A stretch of 64,000 bases of DNA from Rostratula benghalensis (GCA_013399305.1 VXAI01000009.1:1361645-1425644); one strand, 5' to 3'. Shown: positions 13,181 through 27,717, counted from the first letter of the stretch. Numbers and translations: made by a program. Notes: generated from the sequence alone by a model not told the origin.

Positions 13181-16100
13181 AAAGAAGTGTTTTTGGGTCA
13201 TCATCTTACGCTCTTTGTGATGCACATTCTAATTTAGGCAAAAGGGATGCATCTTTCAAATGCAGATCATGTTTGCATTAGAAGAGCAATGAGAACACTT
13301 GTCACTTTCGGAACATTTATGTGCTAGAAGTACTGTTAGCAGAAGAGCAGTTTAGATAAATTCAAGACTTTTTTTTGCTGATCACAAACATTAAGCTTCA
13401 CACCTGAAACCCTCAACCCCCTGCTGTGCTCTAATCCTAGCACCATTCACCCTTAGAGACTCAAAGTGCTGTGCCACTGCTCTCAAACATTTGATTGCCC
13501 TTACTTTGAATGCCACCACCTGCAAAAATGCCTTTTTATTCCCTTTGAGCCTCTTGAGAAGGAAGTAAAAATGATAATTCATGACAAACATTAATTAATT
13601 GTTTACAAGATGATCTTTTCTTTTTCTAACTTCTGTTCAGCAGACATGTTGAGCTGCAAGACTCCACGCTTGATGCCAGAGCTTGTCAAGAGGTCTGCAT
13701 TGTTGTTTATCACTCAGGCTTAGGATAGACTGCAGGTCATTGTTTCTGCAGTTCAAGTAGGACTGTCTAGCTCTTGTTTGAAGAATGGAAGTGCCATGCA
13801 TGAGTTCCCCAGTATAAAAGAACTACCGGTTCTAAGAAGGAACAGGGATTTAGCTTCTAATGCAGAGTAAATAAACATTTTTCACCATCTCTTGCTCCAT
13901 GTGATTTTGGAAAGGTCAAGAGGTGCCATTACAGTATTTTAAAAGCTTCAAATTATGTTTAAATAACATATCACTAAACTCGGTGAAATCTTATCAGAAT
14001 TTAAGAACTTAAATTGTCGCTGGTTTAGTTCTTGAATTCATCACCAGAGGAAGACGTATTTTGAAAGGAATGCACTGTTGTTAGAAAGGCTGAGATTCAC
14101 TCAAGGCTTGGACTCAGCTTCTCCCCCAGGCTAAAGCATAAACCCCTCCTCGACACTGCAGACTTGATGTAACTGAGTCCTTAAATTCAAGAATTAATTT
14201 TACCAGATATGTTACACCATGCTAATAACTGACCCACATATCCCAACAGCAAGGTAAAAGAGAAAAGGACAGTCAAATTTTGAAAAAACCCAACCACAAC
14301 CTGCCAAAGGCTTGAAACCTGGGCAGCAAAATGTAGCTCCCCAAATTACACTTATGCAGCTAAAAGTGAGCAAACTGTCTTGCAGAGAAACTGAGCTGCC
14401 AGAATCTGGCTGACATAGTTAGAAACTCTGGTGAACAACACCGTTACAAATCAGACCTTCCATTTACTGATAGATACACTGATATTTATTTACACACACG
14501 TAAGCAGACACGTTTTGGACACATTGCTCTGTCCCTTTTGCTACAAAACAATTCCAAGAACTTTAAACCATATCAAAAGTCTGTCAAAAAGATAAAGAGA
14601 GTGAAAGGTCTTACTTGTAGGAAGTGCACAGTAATATAGCTTCTCGCAGAACTCTGGTTTCCACATTCCAAATTAGGAGCCCTTAGATCACGGCTGCAAG
14701 GCTAAAAATCAATGCTATATTTTCTGAGTTAATACTAAGGGTTGCACTTAACAGACATGGAGACTAATAAGGTATGCAGAAGGAGTAAAAGCAGTGCACA
14801 AAAAATTCAGGCCTTCATCTTGGCGACGATCCAGCACAATGATGTTTCAACCAGATTTGAAAAAAAAAAAAATCAATAACATCTGTGGTATAATGGTTAA
14901 TTAAAGAAGCTCTTCAGCAAAGCTCAAGATGAGAGGCTCGGCCTGAAATTCAGACAGCTGAAGCTTGATTATCAGGAAAGAATGCTTTTTTAGCTATGAG
15001 TGGATAGGCCAAAAGCTGCAATGTGTGGAAATGGGGGAAAAATTGCTTTTATTTTAACTTTCTTTAAGTAATCAATACATGGTTTTCACCTGCATTAGGA
15101 GCTGTTTAGAGCAACAGCCTCTTTCTATAGATCTATATAAATATAATCCACTCCCTTTGGAATCTATAGATTTAAAAACAACAGCCAAGATAAGCAGGTT
15201 GGCTGCCTGCTCTTAATTCATAAATGCTCCACCTTCCCTCCCCATCCCTTCCAGCTGTGCCTTAAGTACAAAACCCATCCCATGGCAGATCCCTCCAGCT
15301 ACATTCCCTTCCTATTTAGTTTAATTTTTAAGACACGAGCCTTTCAGGATTGAGGCTGAAATAAATTAATCAAAAAGATTTAATATTAAAGCACAATATC
15401 TGCAGTAATCAGGCAATTCTACTGTCAACCTCTGCACCTTTCTATCATGTTCTTTTTACTCTTTTATTTGTAATGTCTATCTAAGATATAGATGCACAGA
15501 CTTACAGCCAGAACGAACTATCTTAATCCCTTGCATGACACAGGACAGAGGTTTCCAGCTGGTAATTCCTGTGCATTGTCTATATCCCAGGGATGAACAG
15601 GCAGACAGTGAAAAAAAAAAAAAAAAGGAACCTGATTTAGAGATTTCAAATGACAGAAAATCCACTCCATCTCTTGGCAAGTTGTTCTGAAAGTTAATTA
15701 GCATCACCATAAAACTGCCTTATTTTCAGTCTGAATTTTTTCTACCTCCTTGTATCTTGGTCTGCAAAGTTCAAGAGCCCTGGACTATCAGAAATCATTT
15801 CTCTGTAGAAATTAAAGACGATGGTCAAGCCTGCTCTTCATCTTCTTTTGGATAAACTGAAAAAGATGGTACCTCTTTACTTTCTTACCATAGGCAGAGA
15901 GATTCCCAGATATTTTTTTTTTTTTTAATCTTCTTTCTATGACAGGGTCCTTTCCCAGGGCAGACAGAAACACAAAAGCTCCAGTAGCAATCTTACTAAT
16001 AGTTAATATTGCTCCGGCTTCTACTTAATTTTTCCCTGTTGATCCACCCAAAAACTTCTCAGCTGCCAACTCCCACGCTAAGAGCTCAATTATTTTTAGC

Positions 16101-19100
16101 CCAAATTATTGCAACCCTTTTTACTGAAATACATATGCCTTCCTTAAAAATAAAAGCAATATACCTTCTTCCAGAAGATGAAAATACCTTGTATATGATG
16201 ATGTTATAAGAAATCTTGTTAGAAAGATTACAACTCTGGAAGTATAATAATGTTTTCATTCTGCAATGCTAAGCAAAACATTGCCCACATATTACAACTG
16301 TCAAGAATGACATTTTCTATTTTTCAGGAAATTCCAAATTGGAATTCAGAGGGCAAATATTTTTTAAGTTAGTTAGCAAATGAAGTTTCAAGCAGAAAAA
16401 TTTTGCTGCATAAAAAAAGAATTATTTAAATAATGTAAACATTTCATTCACATTTTCATTTGAAAAATAATATTGCTTCTATTTACATATTGCTTCTTAA
16501 AATGCACATGAAAATTAATTACCAAAACCTTTTCCAAAATGTTAAAACAAGTTTTTTCAACACAGGCACAGTGTTTCATTTCTTTTCCCTAGGTACAATC
16601 TCTTGAAAGCATTACTTTTCCCAGACCTCACAAATCTAAGGGAAAAAGCACTGCTCATTGAAAAATATTATAATAAATGAGTTTAACTCACACTAATGAA
16701 AATCTAAGTAGGCAGGTCTTTCTTTTTAAACCGTAAGGCACAAAGTTGCAGCAGAAATAAAATCAGAGGTTTTGCGAACTCCGAATTTTCAGGACAGAGC
16801 TTCCAAAAGAAACAGGATCAATTTACTTACACTTCCATTAAAATCAATGTTAGCTTTACGGTTGTTTTCAAAGGGAGCAGACCTAAGTCAAGAGAGAGTG
16901 CAAAGTAAAATCCTGCCCCCTCCAACTTTCTGCCAGAATTCTTCAGATTGCTCCAGAGTTCAAGTGGAATTTTCCTCAGCAAACAGCATACCCAGAGCAA
17001 AGATCTTTTATGTCATCAGTGCTGAAGAAATGAAAACATCAGCAAGTACATATTTGGAAATATAACTGCATTCACAGTCAGTACCGAAGGAAACAGATAC
17101 CATTAAGAAATAGCTGCACCTGACTTACCCCATGTCAGATTGTATCTATTGGTGCATTTTGTTGTATGTGCCATACATATTTTAGTATCCAGTTTTTCCC
17201 CCTGAATTAAATTTTATTTGATATACATATATGACATCCAAGAAACACATCATCATCTTTTACTTTTTGGACAAGAAAGGTTCCCCATTCCATAGAGCTC
17301 TACTGCAAAACAACACATTAACTGTTCTCTGCCATGATTATAAGCAGGCACTGGACCATTTCCAGTTGCCCTGTCTCACACAAGGTGAGAAGAGCCCCGG
17401 TGAAGCCTCCCTGCTCTCCGACATCCCAAAGAGCCAAACACTCCATTAATAAAATATTTCTGCCTGCAGACCTCCTCACATGATTTGACACCTCTCCACT
17501 CTACAGTAGCCCCCAGTGAGATCCCTTGCATGAGTCCTCCGAACAGTAAGATGACACACTGAAATGGTGTCACTTTTTAACCTAGATTTAGTAATGATAT
17601 GGCATTCAGCTATGTCCACCAGCCCTCCCTCCCACAGTCCCATTTAGGTAATCAAGCAGTTCATTATTATTTGGCATGTATCATGCATACTCATTTTTCC
17701 AGGGAGAATTCCTTCTAAAGAGGACCGGGGTCTTCAACCAGACAAATGGGCTGCAAGGGCAAGCAACGGGGTTAGCACTGGACTAAAGATTTAATGTAGT
17801 TACATTGACACTGGCCATGCCAATAAAGCTCTTGGGATCATCTAGAAGGCCCAGGAGACAGACATCCAGATGAGAGGCTGAGGTGACATGAAGACTGCAT
17901 GTCATCCACGCAGATTGATGAGTGCCTAGAGATAATCTTGAACTTCTCTGACCTTTGCAGACTATCTAACAGGACCTCAACACCAGACTGGATTGTTTTC
18001 TCCTTTTCCTTAGAAGGTGTCAGTGTACTGTGGCATGGCAATGCTCTACTATGAGTACCCAGGCAGCCACATACTTCTTTAGGAGCCTCTGTGAAACCTA
18101 GAGTCCTGTGAACCTCTTTCAAACAATTTCTTCCCTCCCACATCCTTGTCTGTCCCAAAACTTAATCATAGGTAACGTTTTGGAATCTTGGCCCATATAA
18201 TCAGCAATTTTTTTCATTCTCCCTAAAACCTGTTCCCTCTGAAAGTCCAGATTCCCCAAATCCATCAGGCACGCAGATACCAGGAGTAGGATATGCAGAA
18301 CCTTGGATGTGAGATTTGTAACAAAATTACTGGATCTGTCCTGTTGATTTAATCACAGGACTGATATGGTCTGAATCTGGGCACAGCACCAGGTTAAACA
18401 TGTGCAGAGCTCTCACAGCGTTTCTTCAAAATTCAGCTTGAGCAACCAGCCTGTAACCATGCTTCAAAGTCTGCTGTTTGGCAATGTCCAGAAGTACACA
18501 GGCAACTTGAACTGCAGCTAAACCCTAACTCCTGTAGTTACTTTGGACAACTCAGACCCACCAGGAGCTTGCAGAATGCTCTTGCATCCCTATGAACCTT
18601 GAAAAAGACCAATGGTATTCTTAACATACATCTGGGATGGCACATCTGAGTAAGATACTGACCTCAGAGAAGTTACTTAAATACTGGCTTTATTGTTTCT
18701 AGTCATGAGAGAGCAATGTTTTTCCGTGGTTTGTTCCACCCCTGGCTTTCCCAGAAGGTCAGTTTATAATGTGAAGTGGCAATCTTTGAAACATGGAAAA
18801 CACACACACTAGGAAACAAGCAGACCACCAATACACTTCACACACTGTAGCCCACAAAAGAGACTCCAAATGTATCTTGAAGTTACCACAGAATTGAGGG
18901 GGTGATGTAGAAATGTGAAGCTTGGTATTTAACATCTAATTTCCCTGAGACCCAAGACTAACTCAAAATGTGCGTTGAATTGGTTGCCCTGGCTGCAGGC
19001 AGAGTGGAGTCTCCTCTACTAGCTTTGGTCTGAGCAATGACAGCTTTGTGTTTTCTCTTCCTTCTTTAGGCTGAATAAAGAAGCCATGATAGACATTTGC

Positions 19101-21999
19101 ATCAAAAGAGGAAACAACTTGCTTGGGAAGATCACAAAATTCCTGCTTGTTTAGGGCAGGTGTGCCAAAGGAACACTCTGATCTGAATTAATGAGAGAGG
19201 TCAATTTTGGAATTACACTCTGCAGTTCAGCCTCTGAACTCTAACCAGTGCAAGATCCTCTCACCCTGCTTCAAACACGTACATGTGGATATGCACACAC
19301 TTCTGCAAAGTCTGAAGCAACACAGCAGCTGGCAAAATCAAGAATTAACAGTCCAACTACATTCCGAAAGAACTCTTGCTCAACAACCTCTCCTTAACAG
19401 TACTAAGAGCCACATGCCTCGCTGATAAAAGATACCTGATTTCTGCCTGTTGTTTCTGTACCTTTGCTTTGAATCCTGCAAGTTTTCATGCTTCATTGTT
19501 TTGCGGAACATTGTATGAACTGCAGTGAAAAAATGACAGGTAAAAGCTGATAGGGGTGATAGAATTTAAATAACATCTACCTGGGTCAGGGGAGCAGTGA
19601 GAAAATGGGTCTCTTTATACAAATGAGCCAAAAAAAAAAGCAGAATTTTTAGTTTAGAGAATGAGCTGCTTTTAATTTTGCCTGATTCATCTATGCCCTG
19701 ATTCATATATCCAGACTGACAATGTCACGCCCACCACCGCAGAAGAGACACAGAGCAAGAGGCAGACCTCCGCTGTCTTTGCAGAAATCCGGAGCAAGTC
19801 TGTTGACTTCTGGGATTTAGTCTGGGTTTACAATGAAATAAATGAGAGCAGAATCCAGCCCATGAAACCATAAACTCAGCTGTTATCGGGCAGAGTCTTA
19901 GAATTCACTATTAATATCTACACTGAGAGCTATTCTGATTACAATTGCAAAATAATATTTTATATCCACTTTTACTATCTTATTCAAATACAGGAAATGA
20001 GTCAATCTTCAGAGAACAGAAAGACCAGTCAAAAGAATTGGAGAGCCATATAATTCATCATCCAACTTTGAAGTGAAGGAAAAGAAAACTGATTCCTGCA
20101 AACAGTCTGCAGCTAAAGGTCATACCCATAGACTCTCTCGCTACGGTGGTTTCGGTTCTCTTTAAAGCACACACAGTCATGCGGACGCCCCACTAGACAC
20201 AGAATGAGTGCAAACAGTGCTGAACAAAAATGGCCACCAAAATCTTCCTACAATAGCTCACCATGAAGTAATTTGGGATTCTCTGGGTGAAGAAAAGTGA
20301 GGATGATATCTGTAGTTTGCATGCCTTAAGCATTTCCATTCAGTGCTTATTATAGCTCTTCTAAACTTGGGAGTTTTGAGTACTAGTATGTTTTGTACAG
20401 TTTCCACCTAAAGATGTGTTTTCTGTAAAATACGGCTAGACCCACCTCACTTGCTTTTCACTGTAAACAAAGTGTTAACAATAGAAATCAAACCACTTGG
20501 CCTTCCCTGGTGCGGAGGCTTGAGCCGGCTCTGCTCTTGGAGGTCAGACTTTCTTTTCCTTTAATGGAGTATTACAGACATGGCTCAAAAAAGAGGCAGC
20601 AGCTAGTTCTACTTCTGCCCCTTATTTTTCATTGAAAGCCCATGCCTTCTAATGCTTTTAAGAAACCCAGTTGTTCATATTTACACTGTGTGCTAGCTTT
20701 CACTGGTGTGGGAGTGAAGCCACAGGCTGGAGGGCAGCTTGTACAAGTCTATTCAGGATTTTGGGTATGAACACAGGTGCTGGTTTGCTATGTGCTGGTA
20801 GTGGCATCCAGGCCAGGGTTTAAATTACCTGAGGTACTTCTATAGGGCAGATGCAGCATTAAAAGGAAGGGATACAAGAGGCAGGGAATGACAAAGAAAG
20901 TCAACAGAATAATCAGGAAATAACCAGTCCTAGCCGAGGAGCCAGGAGCTGTGAGAAGGGGCACTTGCTCTGGGTCTGCATTTAGAAATTACCACAGCAA
21001 GGAAAAAAACAGGTTGCCTTAGATGATCACTTGCCATTTTACTTGTCTCCAATTACTGCCCTGGAGATTGTCTGAAATATCAAGTATCATGTCTGTCCTC
21101 TAGAATAGGAGTGCTCAAGCTCAGTGGAGTTAGAAGAGCCTTGCTGCGGTCTCCTCCCTGGCAAGGTGCAGGAGGGCTGCTCCAAGGGATGGACCGTGCA
21201 GCAGTTCCTGTGGGTCTGGAGCAGGCACAAAGCTATGAGCTGCCTCTCAGAAAGAGGGGACAAGTCTTAAAGGGTGGCCTCTATCAAAGACCATTTTACA
21301 TTAAAGGTTTTCCATAACAGAGAGGAACATTATTTCTAACATAACATTCCATATTGTTTTGAGACGTTGTTGAAGGGTAGTCTAACAGGAGACACTTCAG
21401 AAGCCCTTCGAAGAAAAAAAATTGTGAATTACTGACTTGGCTGATTCATCCAAAGCAGCAATGGTGCAGCTACTATTGTATGGAGGTCCAGGTCGCTTCT
21501 TCCATCATTCCCTCAAATGTTTTATGTTTCACAGGAGAACTTAAAAGTGACTGACAAATCAGATGGGCAGAAACGATCACCAATGTGCATTGAGCACCTC
21601 CAGTAGGTAAACTATAAAATCATTTAGTATGTTAATTGTTTTCAAATGACATCAAACTCCAGTTATTGAAGTCTGTTGTTTTCCAATGAACCCAGATTAC
21701 TAATGTGTGATAACTACAGAGCTCTACTGGTGCCTGAAATTGTTCTATGACAGATGAGACACAAGATAGATGTCTCCCTTCCTCATACTTCTCGCTTTAC
21801 ATTTTCTTGTTTTCTCTTGAAGTCCTCCAGCAGAATTAGGATTGTGATTCACCAGGAGGGGGAGAAGGGAGACAGGGCATAGCACAGACCATGCTGGTAG
21901 GCACACACATCCTGCCTGTCCTCTGGTACCACAGGGCACACCATGGTGGTGGGAAATCTCTGCCTTACCGTTTCGAAGGAGTCATAAATGAGTCAAGAG

Positions 22000-22713
22000 G
22001 ACTCGGAGGTAAAACACCTAAAAGGAAGGACATCTGAAAAGTAACAGGAAGGGAATGCAGCCACTCCAGGCAGTAATTCAGTCCCATTAGGTGCCCAGCT
22101 GAAGTGCCTCTATGCAAATGCACATAGCATGGGGAAGAAGCAAGAGGAGTTAGAGCTGTGCACATGCCTCCAGGGCTACGATCTTATTGGCATCACAGAG
22201 ATGTGGTGGGGTGGCTCTTACAACTGGAGTCTTGAAATGGAATAATAGAGACTTTTCAGGAACGACAGGCTGAGGAGATGAGGAGGAGGTTTTGCCCTCT
22301 ATGTCAAGAGAGCTCATGGGCCAGAATTAAAGGGAGCACAGGGCAGGTGATGTTACAGTAGGAGTCTGCTACAGACCACCTGACCAGGGTGACAGGAAGG
22401 ATGAAGTCCTCTGTAGACAGATAGGAGCAGCATCACATCTGCAGACCATGGTCCTCATGGGTGACTTCAGCCACCCTGATATCTGTTGGAGGGATAACAC
22501 AGCAAGGTACAAGAAACCCAGGAAGTTTTAGGAATGTGTTGATGACAACTTTCTTCTTCAAATGATACAAAAGCCAACAAGGACAGGAGCCGTGCTGGAC
22601 CTTGTCCTTAGCAACAAGGAGGGACTGGTGGGGAATGTCAAACTTAAGAGTAGCCTTGGCTGCAGTGATAATCTTTAAGGTCCCTTCCAACTCTAATGAT
22701 TCTATGATTCTAT
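22000..22713 (+). mobile_element. CR1 LINE fragment, internally deleted, with ORF2 endonuclease remnants
   Basis: A degraded CR1 non-LTR retrotransposon in plus orientation. Translated pieces match the endonuclease part of CR1 ORF2: LKCLYANAHSMG-like (about 22098-22135), GITEMWW (22189 onward) and, in another frame from 22448, MGDFSHPDICW followed by a segment ending LGCSDN. In full-length CR1 this endonuclease nicks target DNA so that the adjoining reverse transcriptase can prime insertion. Here the frame shifts at least once and has a stop at 22529-22531. At about 22670 the ORF2 sequence jumps straight to the CR1 3' terminus (ctttaaggtcccttccaact, then ATTCTATG repeats), so the reverse transcriptase region is missing. 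It cannot encode a working protein. The 5' boundary is uncertain by some tens of bases. Confidence 0.9.
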
Positions 22714-25700
22714 AATGCCAAAGAGCTGAGACTCAAATGGCTTTGTCTAGAGGCTGGGTGGGAGGTGGAGACTCCCACCATGCAATTTGGTCTTAAGAAG
22801 CCTGAGGGTTAGTCTGCATGGAGACACTCAGGGAAGTTAACTTGAATTAACTAAGCAGAGCATTTTAAAGTGAACGCATTAAGCCATGTTAAACCCCTCT
22901 CTGCTCTCATCTGTTTCAGTCGTAAAGAAATACCGGCTGTTCTTTTTCCATTTAAATTAGATTGTCCAATAAAAGATATTGCTTCTTAAAAACCATCCCT
23001 GCTTTATTCACTTCAGCTCTCATGCTCCAGTTTGTTAATGAACTAGCTCTTGTGTACCTGCATCAAGACAATGGTGCAAAAATGCACTTTATAAATATGT
23101 AGTAATATATCATTACTCTAATAGATGAGTATTTTGAACTGTATATCTGTTTGGCTAAAATAACCCTTAGTTTGACACAGAATTTGATAGAACACAGATT
23201 AACTATTGCATAATGCTGAGCCCACAAACTCTCTGTGTTGCAGCTGAATTAAGAGAAATACCCACATAAATATGACCCGATGGCACAGGGTGTTGCAGTG
23301 TCAATGTTACCTGGTTTCGGGGGAGGAGGTTGTGTTCACACAGCAGCTCATCCATCCCTCTGTGTGATCTTCAGTGCAGCATGTGTTCACCCATGCAGCT
23401 GGAGGGGTTCAGCTCGCTTGCAGCAAATAACGTGATACGTTGTTCACAGGTGCTCTCAGGACAGCCCAGCTCCCTGAGGTCCCTGCCTTTCATCTGTTTA
23501 GGCCACAGCCCCAACTTCAAAGACTTTTTGTTTGTTTGTTTATTACTAGGGTGGGTGGGAAAGTGAAGGAAATGGATCTCTGGCTTAGTAAAATTTTTGA
23601 GTCTTTGTTTAAGCATGTCCCATACAGATATGTCTAACCTTTGAGCGTGCAAGATATCTTTTTCAATTTTAATTAACAGTTCACAAGGGATAAGCTAAAT
23701 AGCCATTTAGAACTATGGAAATGTAATTGCTCCACCATCTGGTCAGCTGTAATATTTTATGATGAGTATATGAAGAAACAATGTTGATTTTTTACTGCCA
23801 CTTTAAACCACCATGATGCTTTCAGAGCACAGTTGTGTAGATCCGGATTCTGCCCCAAGGTGATCCTTGAACCCAAAGACCAGCTTTCTCAGCATCATGG
23901 CCGATGGCCAGGTAAAGTCTCATTTATATTTCCCGTCACTTATTTTGAAGTTAATGCTTACAGATGCTTTGGTTTCTTTTTGACCTTTGTTAAGCTAGGA
24001 GGAACACTGAACGAGCTATATCGTGGTTTAATTTTTTTCTTATGCAATTCTGATTACTGTATGGTACACGGAGTTGAGGCAAAGGAGATATCATTCCAAG
24101 ACCAATGTGATATTCTTTGTATTTACACTGCTACTTCAAGGGGAAGAAAAAAAAATGTCATTACCATAACAATGTACAGCTCATGTATCACAACTATAAT
24201 AGAACTCTAGTAAGTTGCTGGCTACTGAGTCTTGGAAATTTAAATGTAATAACACAGTTGTGCTGCAAATGCCTGGTGGCAGAGGCCATTTCTTAGGTAC
24301 TATTGTAGAAAGGATCTAGCTGCATTGGAAATGTATTTATTCTTTCTAAAAGGAAGGACAATGATGAAAAAAAACCCCGGAAAATGATCTGCAGAAGCTG
24401 ACATTTTTCTTTGAAGTTGATGACTGAAATGCACTTAGACCTTATTACTAAGAGTGCAAACTCTCAGATACAGCTTTGGCAGATTTAAAAATTTGATGAG
24501 GTTTTCTATAAAGATAAATAGTGAAGAGATGCCATATACTGAAATCACTATGGAGAAAATTCCGTGAAAGTCAGCAGGAATTCTACCACTGACTTGAAAG
24601 GAATCTGTAGTTCATCCCGTACTGGAAAGACCTAAAGAAGATTCAACATCTCAAACCCAGCTCATTATAGGGAAATGTAGTGAGGGGCAAAGAATGGGTG
24701 GCTCATCCCTACAAATGGCAATTAGGACTGAATCAATCAAGAAAAGGCAGATTAACTAAAACAATAGTGACTGTTATGTTGCAGTAGCTTCCACTTACAA
24801 AAACAAACCACTTCCATGACTCTGATCCATCTTACAGTGTTCCAACTGCACTACTGGGGGCTCTCAAGCCATGTTGCTGCCAACTGGGCTACAGTTTTTA
24901 CAGTAGTTGTGAGAAACCCTAACAAATGAGGTCAAAACTGGCCAATGGGCTCAGAAGCTGTGTGACGGAAACATGAGGGGTCGAGTAGAGAATGAACCAA
25001 GGGAAAATCTAGAAAACACTGAATTAAAGCATTTACATTATCTTATTCCTACCTCATCCATAGCAGCTTGTCACAGCAATCAAGGAACTGAAACACCATC
25101 AACAATCAATTCCTTGTAGGCCAAAACATAACAGACTCTGAGAAAAGGTAGATAACTATGCATAACCTGCACTAACTAGAGCACCAGACATAGCACCAGG
25201 ACCAACAGAGAACTCAAGTTTGTGAACGAACAACTAGTGACACATCTGTGAACTACACGTCACCAAATAATTCCTTCACATATGAAGATAAGATATTACA
25301 AAGTGTAATGATTTGTCTAGAAATTCATTCACTTTACTGGCAAATCCTTACCTCTTATGTAGTGAGACGTAACTCAAAGAAAATGTCCAACTTGGGGATG
25401 GAACTCTGAACTTACTTGCAGACTTTAGTTCAATGTTTTCTCACAAGCATGGAGGGGATTTTGCCTATGATTTGCACGGAGAATACAAGTCTCATTCTCT
25501 TCCACGTATGCGAAAAGAATTAGCACCTTCAGCACATTTCATTTTTTGTCAGCACTAACAGCAATACCAGATTTTGCCAAGAGGTTATGGAACTCCACCC
25601 TGAAACTCCCCTGAAAAGTGACCTTGTGCGAACAATGGGACATGATGCAGAACAACAAGCCCATGATTACCTGGGCTCCTGATGGTCATGTGTCTGTTAG

Positions 25701-27626
25701 CATTTGGGTTTGGAGGAGCCCTGAGGTTTTGAGGCAAATCCCCCAGTCATCTCCATCTCTGTTGTTTCAGATCACAGGTTGGTTGTGGTGAGCACTGACT
25801 GAGTGCCCTCGCTTATCACATCTATGGCTACTGTGGCTCATCAGAGCCTCTCGTTGCCACTGGGGTTTGGACTTGTCTCCCCCCATTTCAGACTTTTTTT
25901 AAGTATCTTTTTCCTTTCTTGAGCAATATGGTGCTATGTCACAGCTGGGATCAGTTCCAAGGCTGTGCACTAGAGGGCAATTACACTCGTACACGCGCAT
26001 CGATTCATTACAATAATATTCTTGCAGTAGTGCAGAATACGCCGATGCAGATATCCTCAATTACCTGCAGGATTCTGATGACTACAAATCATTCACTGCA
26101 GGCTAGCAAATGGCACTTTTAAGCTGTCTGTATTGTAAAAGATAGCTTTGCATTTTGAAAATTACTTGAATATCTTATTTTTATCCACCTAGGCGATGAG
26201 TCTCCTTAAATAATCCTGTTTTCCACTGATATCCATTTAGATATTATTTCTTTATCCATCTTTCTTAATGTCAATTTAAGAATGCAGCAAAAGTGATTAT
26301 ATGTCCCTACAGCCAGATATTGGAAAACAATTCAGACTTCAAATTGCTGTTTTGTTGCATTAGAATTTATTTAAGGATGTATGTCTTTTGGAGAGAAATA
26401 TTCCCAATTTTGCACTGAGTTAAAATGTATCTTCTGTAGGAGTCTGATTTAAAACCATTAAGCTCAGCGTGTTTTGTTATTTGGTTCAGTAAAAACAGAG
26501 AAAAGCCCAAATTTCTTTTGTGTGTTTGTCAGGACATCAATTAATTGTTATTTTGTACAAAAAGAACTTTTGGGGCTTTTTATAAGACAATGACTATCTA
26601 CTACTTAGAACAAGTTTGTGTGTCAACTGGTTTCTGGTGACATTGTGACTTACTCCCACCTAGTATTTGTTAGCCACAGCAGCTTGCATGTAGGTGTGAT
26701 GGGAGTACCTTTAATGTCTGTCACCAGGAGAAACTTGGGTGACAAGAGAAGCAAAAGGGTCTGACGTAAAACTTTGCAAGACCTCAACAACAACAACAAC
26801 AAAAAGAAAATGGCTGAGGACAATTCTTCACATCAATTACCTAGAAGGTAAATGACAGCTGCTGCAGAAAAAGAGCAGTAAAACAGTCTTCCAAGATTTG
26901 GCCAAGCAGAAGTCACATCAGTTTTTATTGAAGTAGTGAGGACTGAAGGTAGATTAGAAGGATCTTGGATGAAACAAGAGGAAAGGAAACAATTTTTACT
27001 CTGTTATTATTCAAGTAAAATACAATAGCATGCAAAAAAATTATTAACTGCTCCAGGATCACTTGACCCACAATTGTCTCCAACAAAAGAAGGCAAACTT
27101 AAAACTTGGCTCACCACATATACACACTCCACAGGGATCAGGTCTAGATCACAAAAATAACATCTCCTGACCAAAGCCCTCACATGACATACCTGTTTTC
27201 ACCTGAAGATATGAGCTAGACTGTCCATTATTCAAGGTCCAGCATATTTGCTGAGCTTCTACCAGAAACCGGCCAAGCCTGGAGACACACACTGCGGTCC
27301 TGGGGACCACAGCATCACACCTGGGACTTGAGCTGATCCGTTCTATGGTGTAGTTCTTACTTGGCACTGCCTAGGAAAGTCTCAGGACTGTGTTCTCTAG
27401 CTTCCAGCTTCCCCATAGACCAGAGTTCACCTCTGCGGGTCCAGCAACAGCCCTCCTAGGAGCCCACTCCTCTGGTCAGAGTGGGTGTCAGAGGAATCCA
27501 CTCCTGCTGCTGGCTGTTCAGTGAAGAAGGTGCAACTAGGTGCCTCTTGTCCCTGGAGGAGTAGCACCTGTGTCTGATGATGAAATTCTGTCAGCTGAAC
27601 AGCATCCATTTTCCCCCTTTTCACTT

Positions 27627-27717
27627 AAAAAACAAAACAAAACAAAAACCAACCAAACAAAACAACAACAACAAAAACAAACAAACAAAAAAACACAATA
27701 AAAAAACATATGAAAAA
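27627..27717 (+). repeat. A/C-rich (CAAA)n and (CAA)n low-complexity tract
   Basis: About 90 bases of almost only A and C, mixing CAAAA, CAAC and CAAA units. It falls in the series of A/C-rich tracts also present at 38572-38674 and 49233-49308. The Lys/Asn/Gln-rich frame across it is compositional. Confidence 0.88.

Larger units (their letters stand above)
8000..21989. other. Non-coding unique DNA with small simple repeats
   Basis: About 14 kb without a supportable gene. It contains A-rich runs (8250-8305, 9649-9662), T/G-rich tracts (8705-8765), CA repeats (10222-10255), TATC-like and ATA-rich stretches (10460-10520, 12297-12330) and the GT/GA microsatellite at 13123-13180. Open frames here are at most 106 codons and show no family signature. 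The stretch at 9480-9640 has the dense mixed-sequence look of conserved non-coding DNA, but I cannot test that. Confidence 0.7.

Noticed and set aside
13016..13225. Thr-His repeat protein on the minus strand
   Set aside because: Translation of the GT microsatellite.
19700..19870. Possible LTR or retroposon fragment ending in agcagaatccagcccat
   Set aside because: No TG...CA ends, primer-binding site, polyadenylation context or second copy in the window.
23833..24210. 125-codon plus-strand frame
   Set aside because: AT-rich, no motif, and ends in low-information residues; considered chance.
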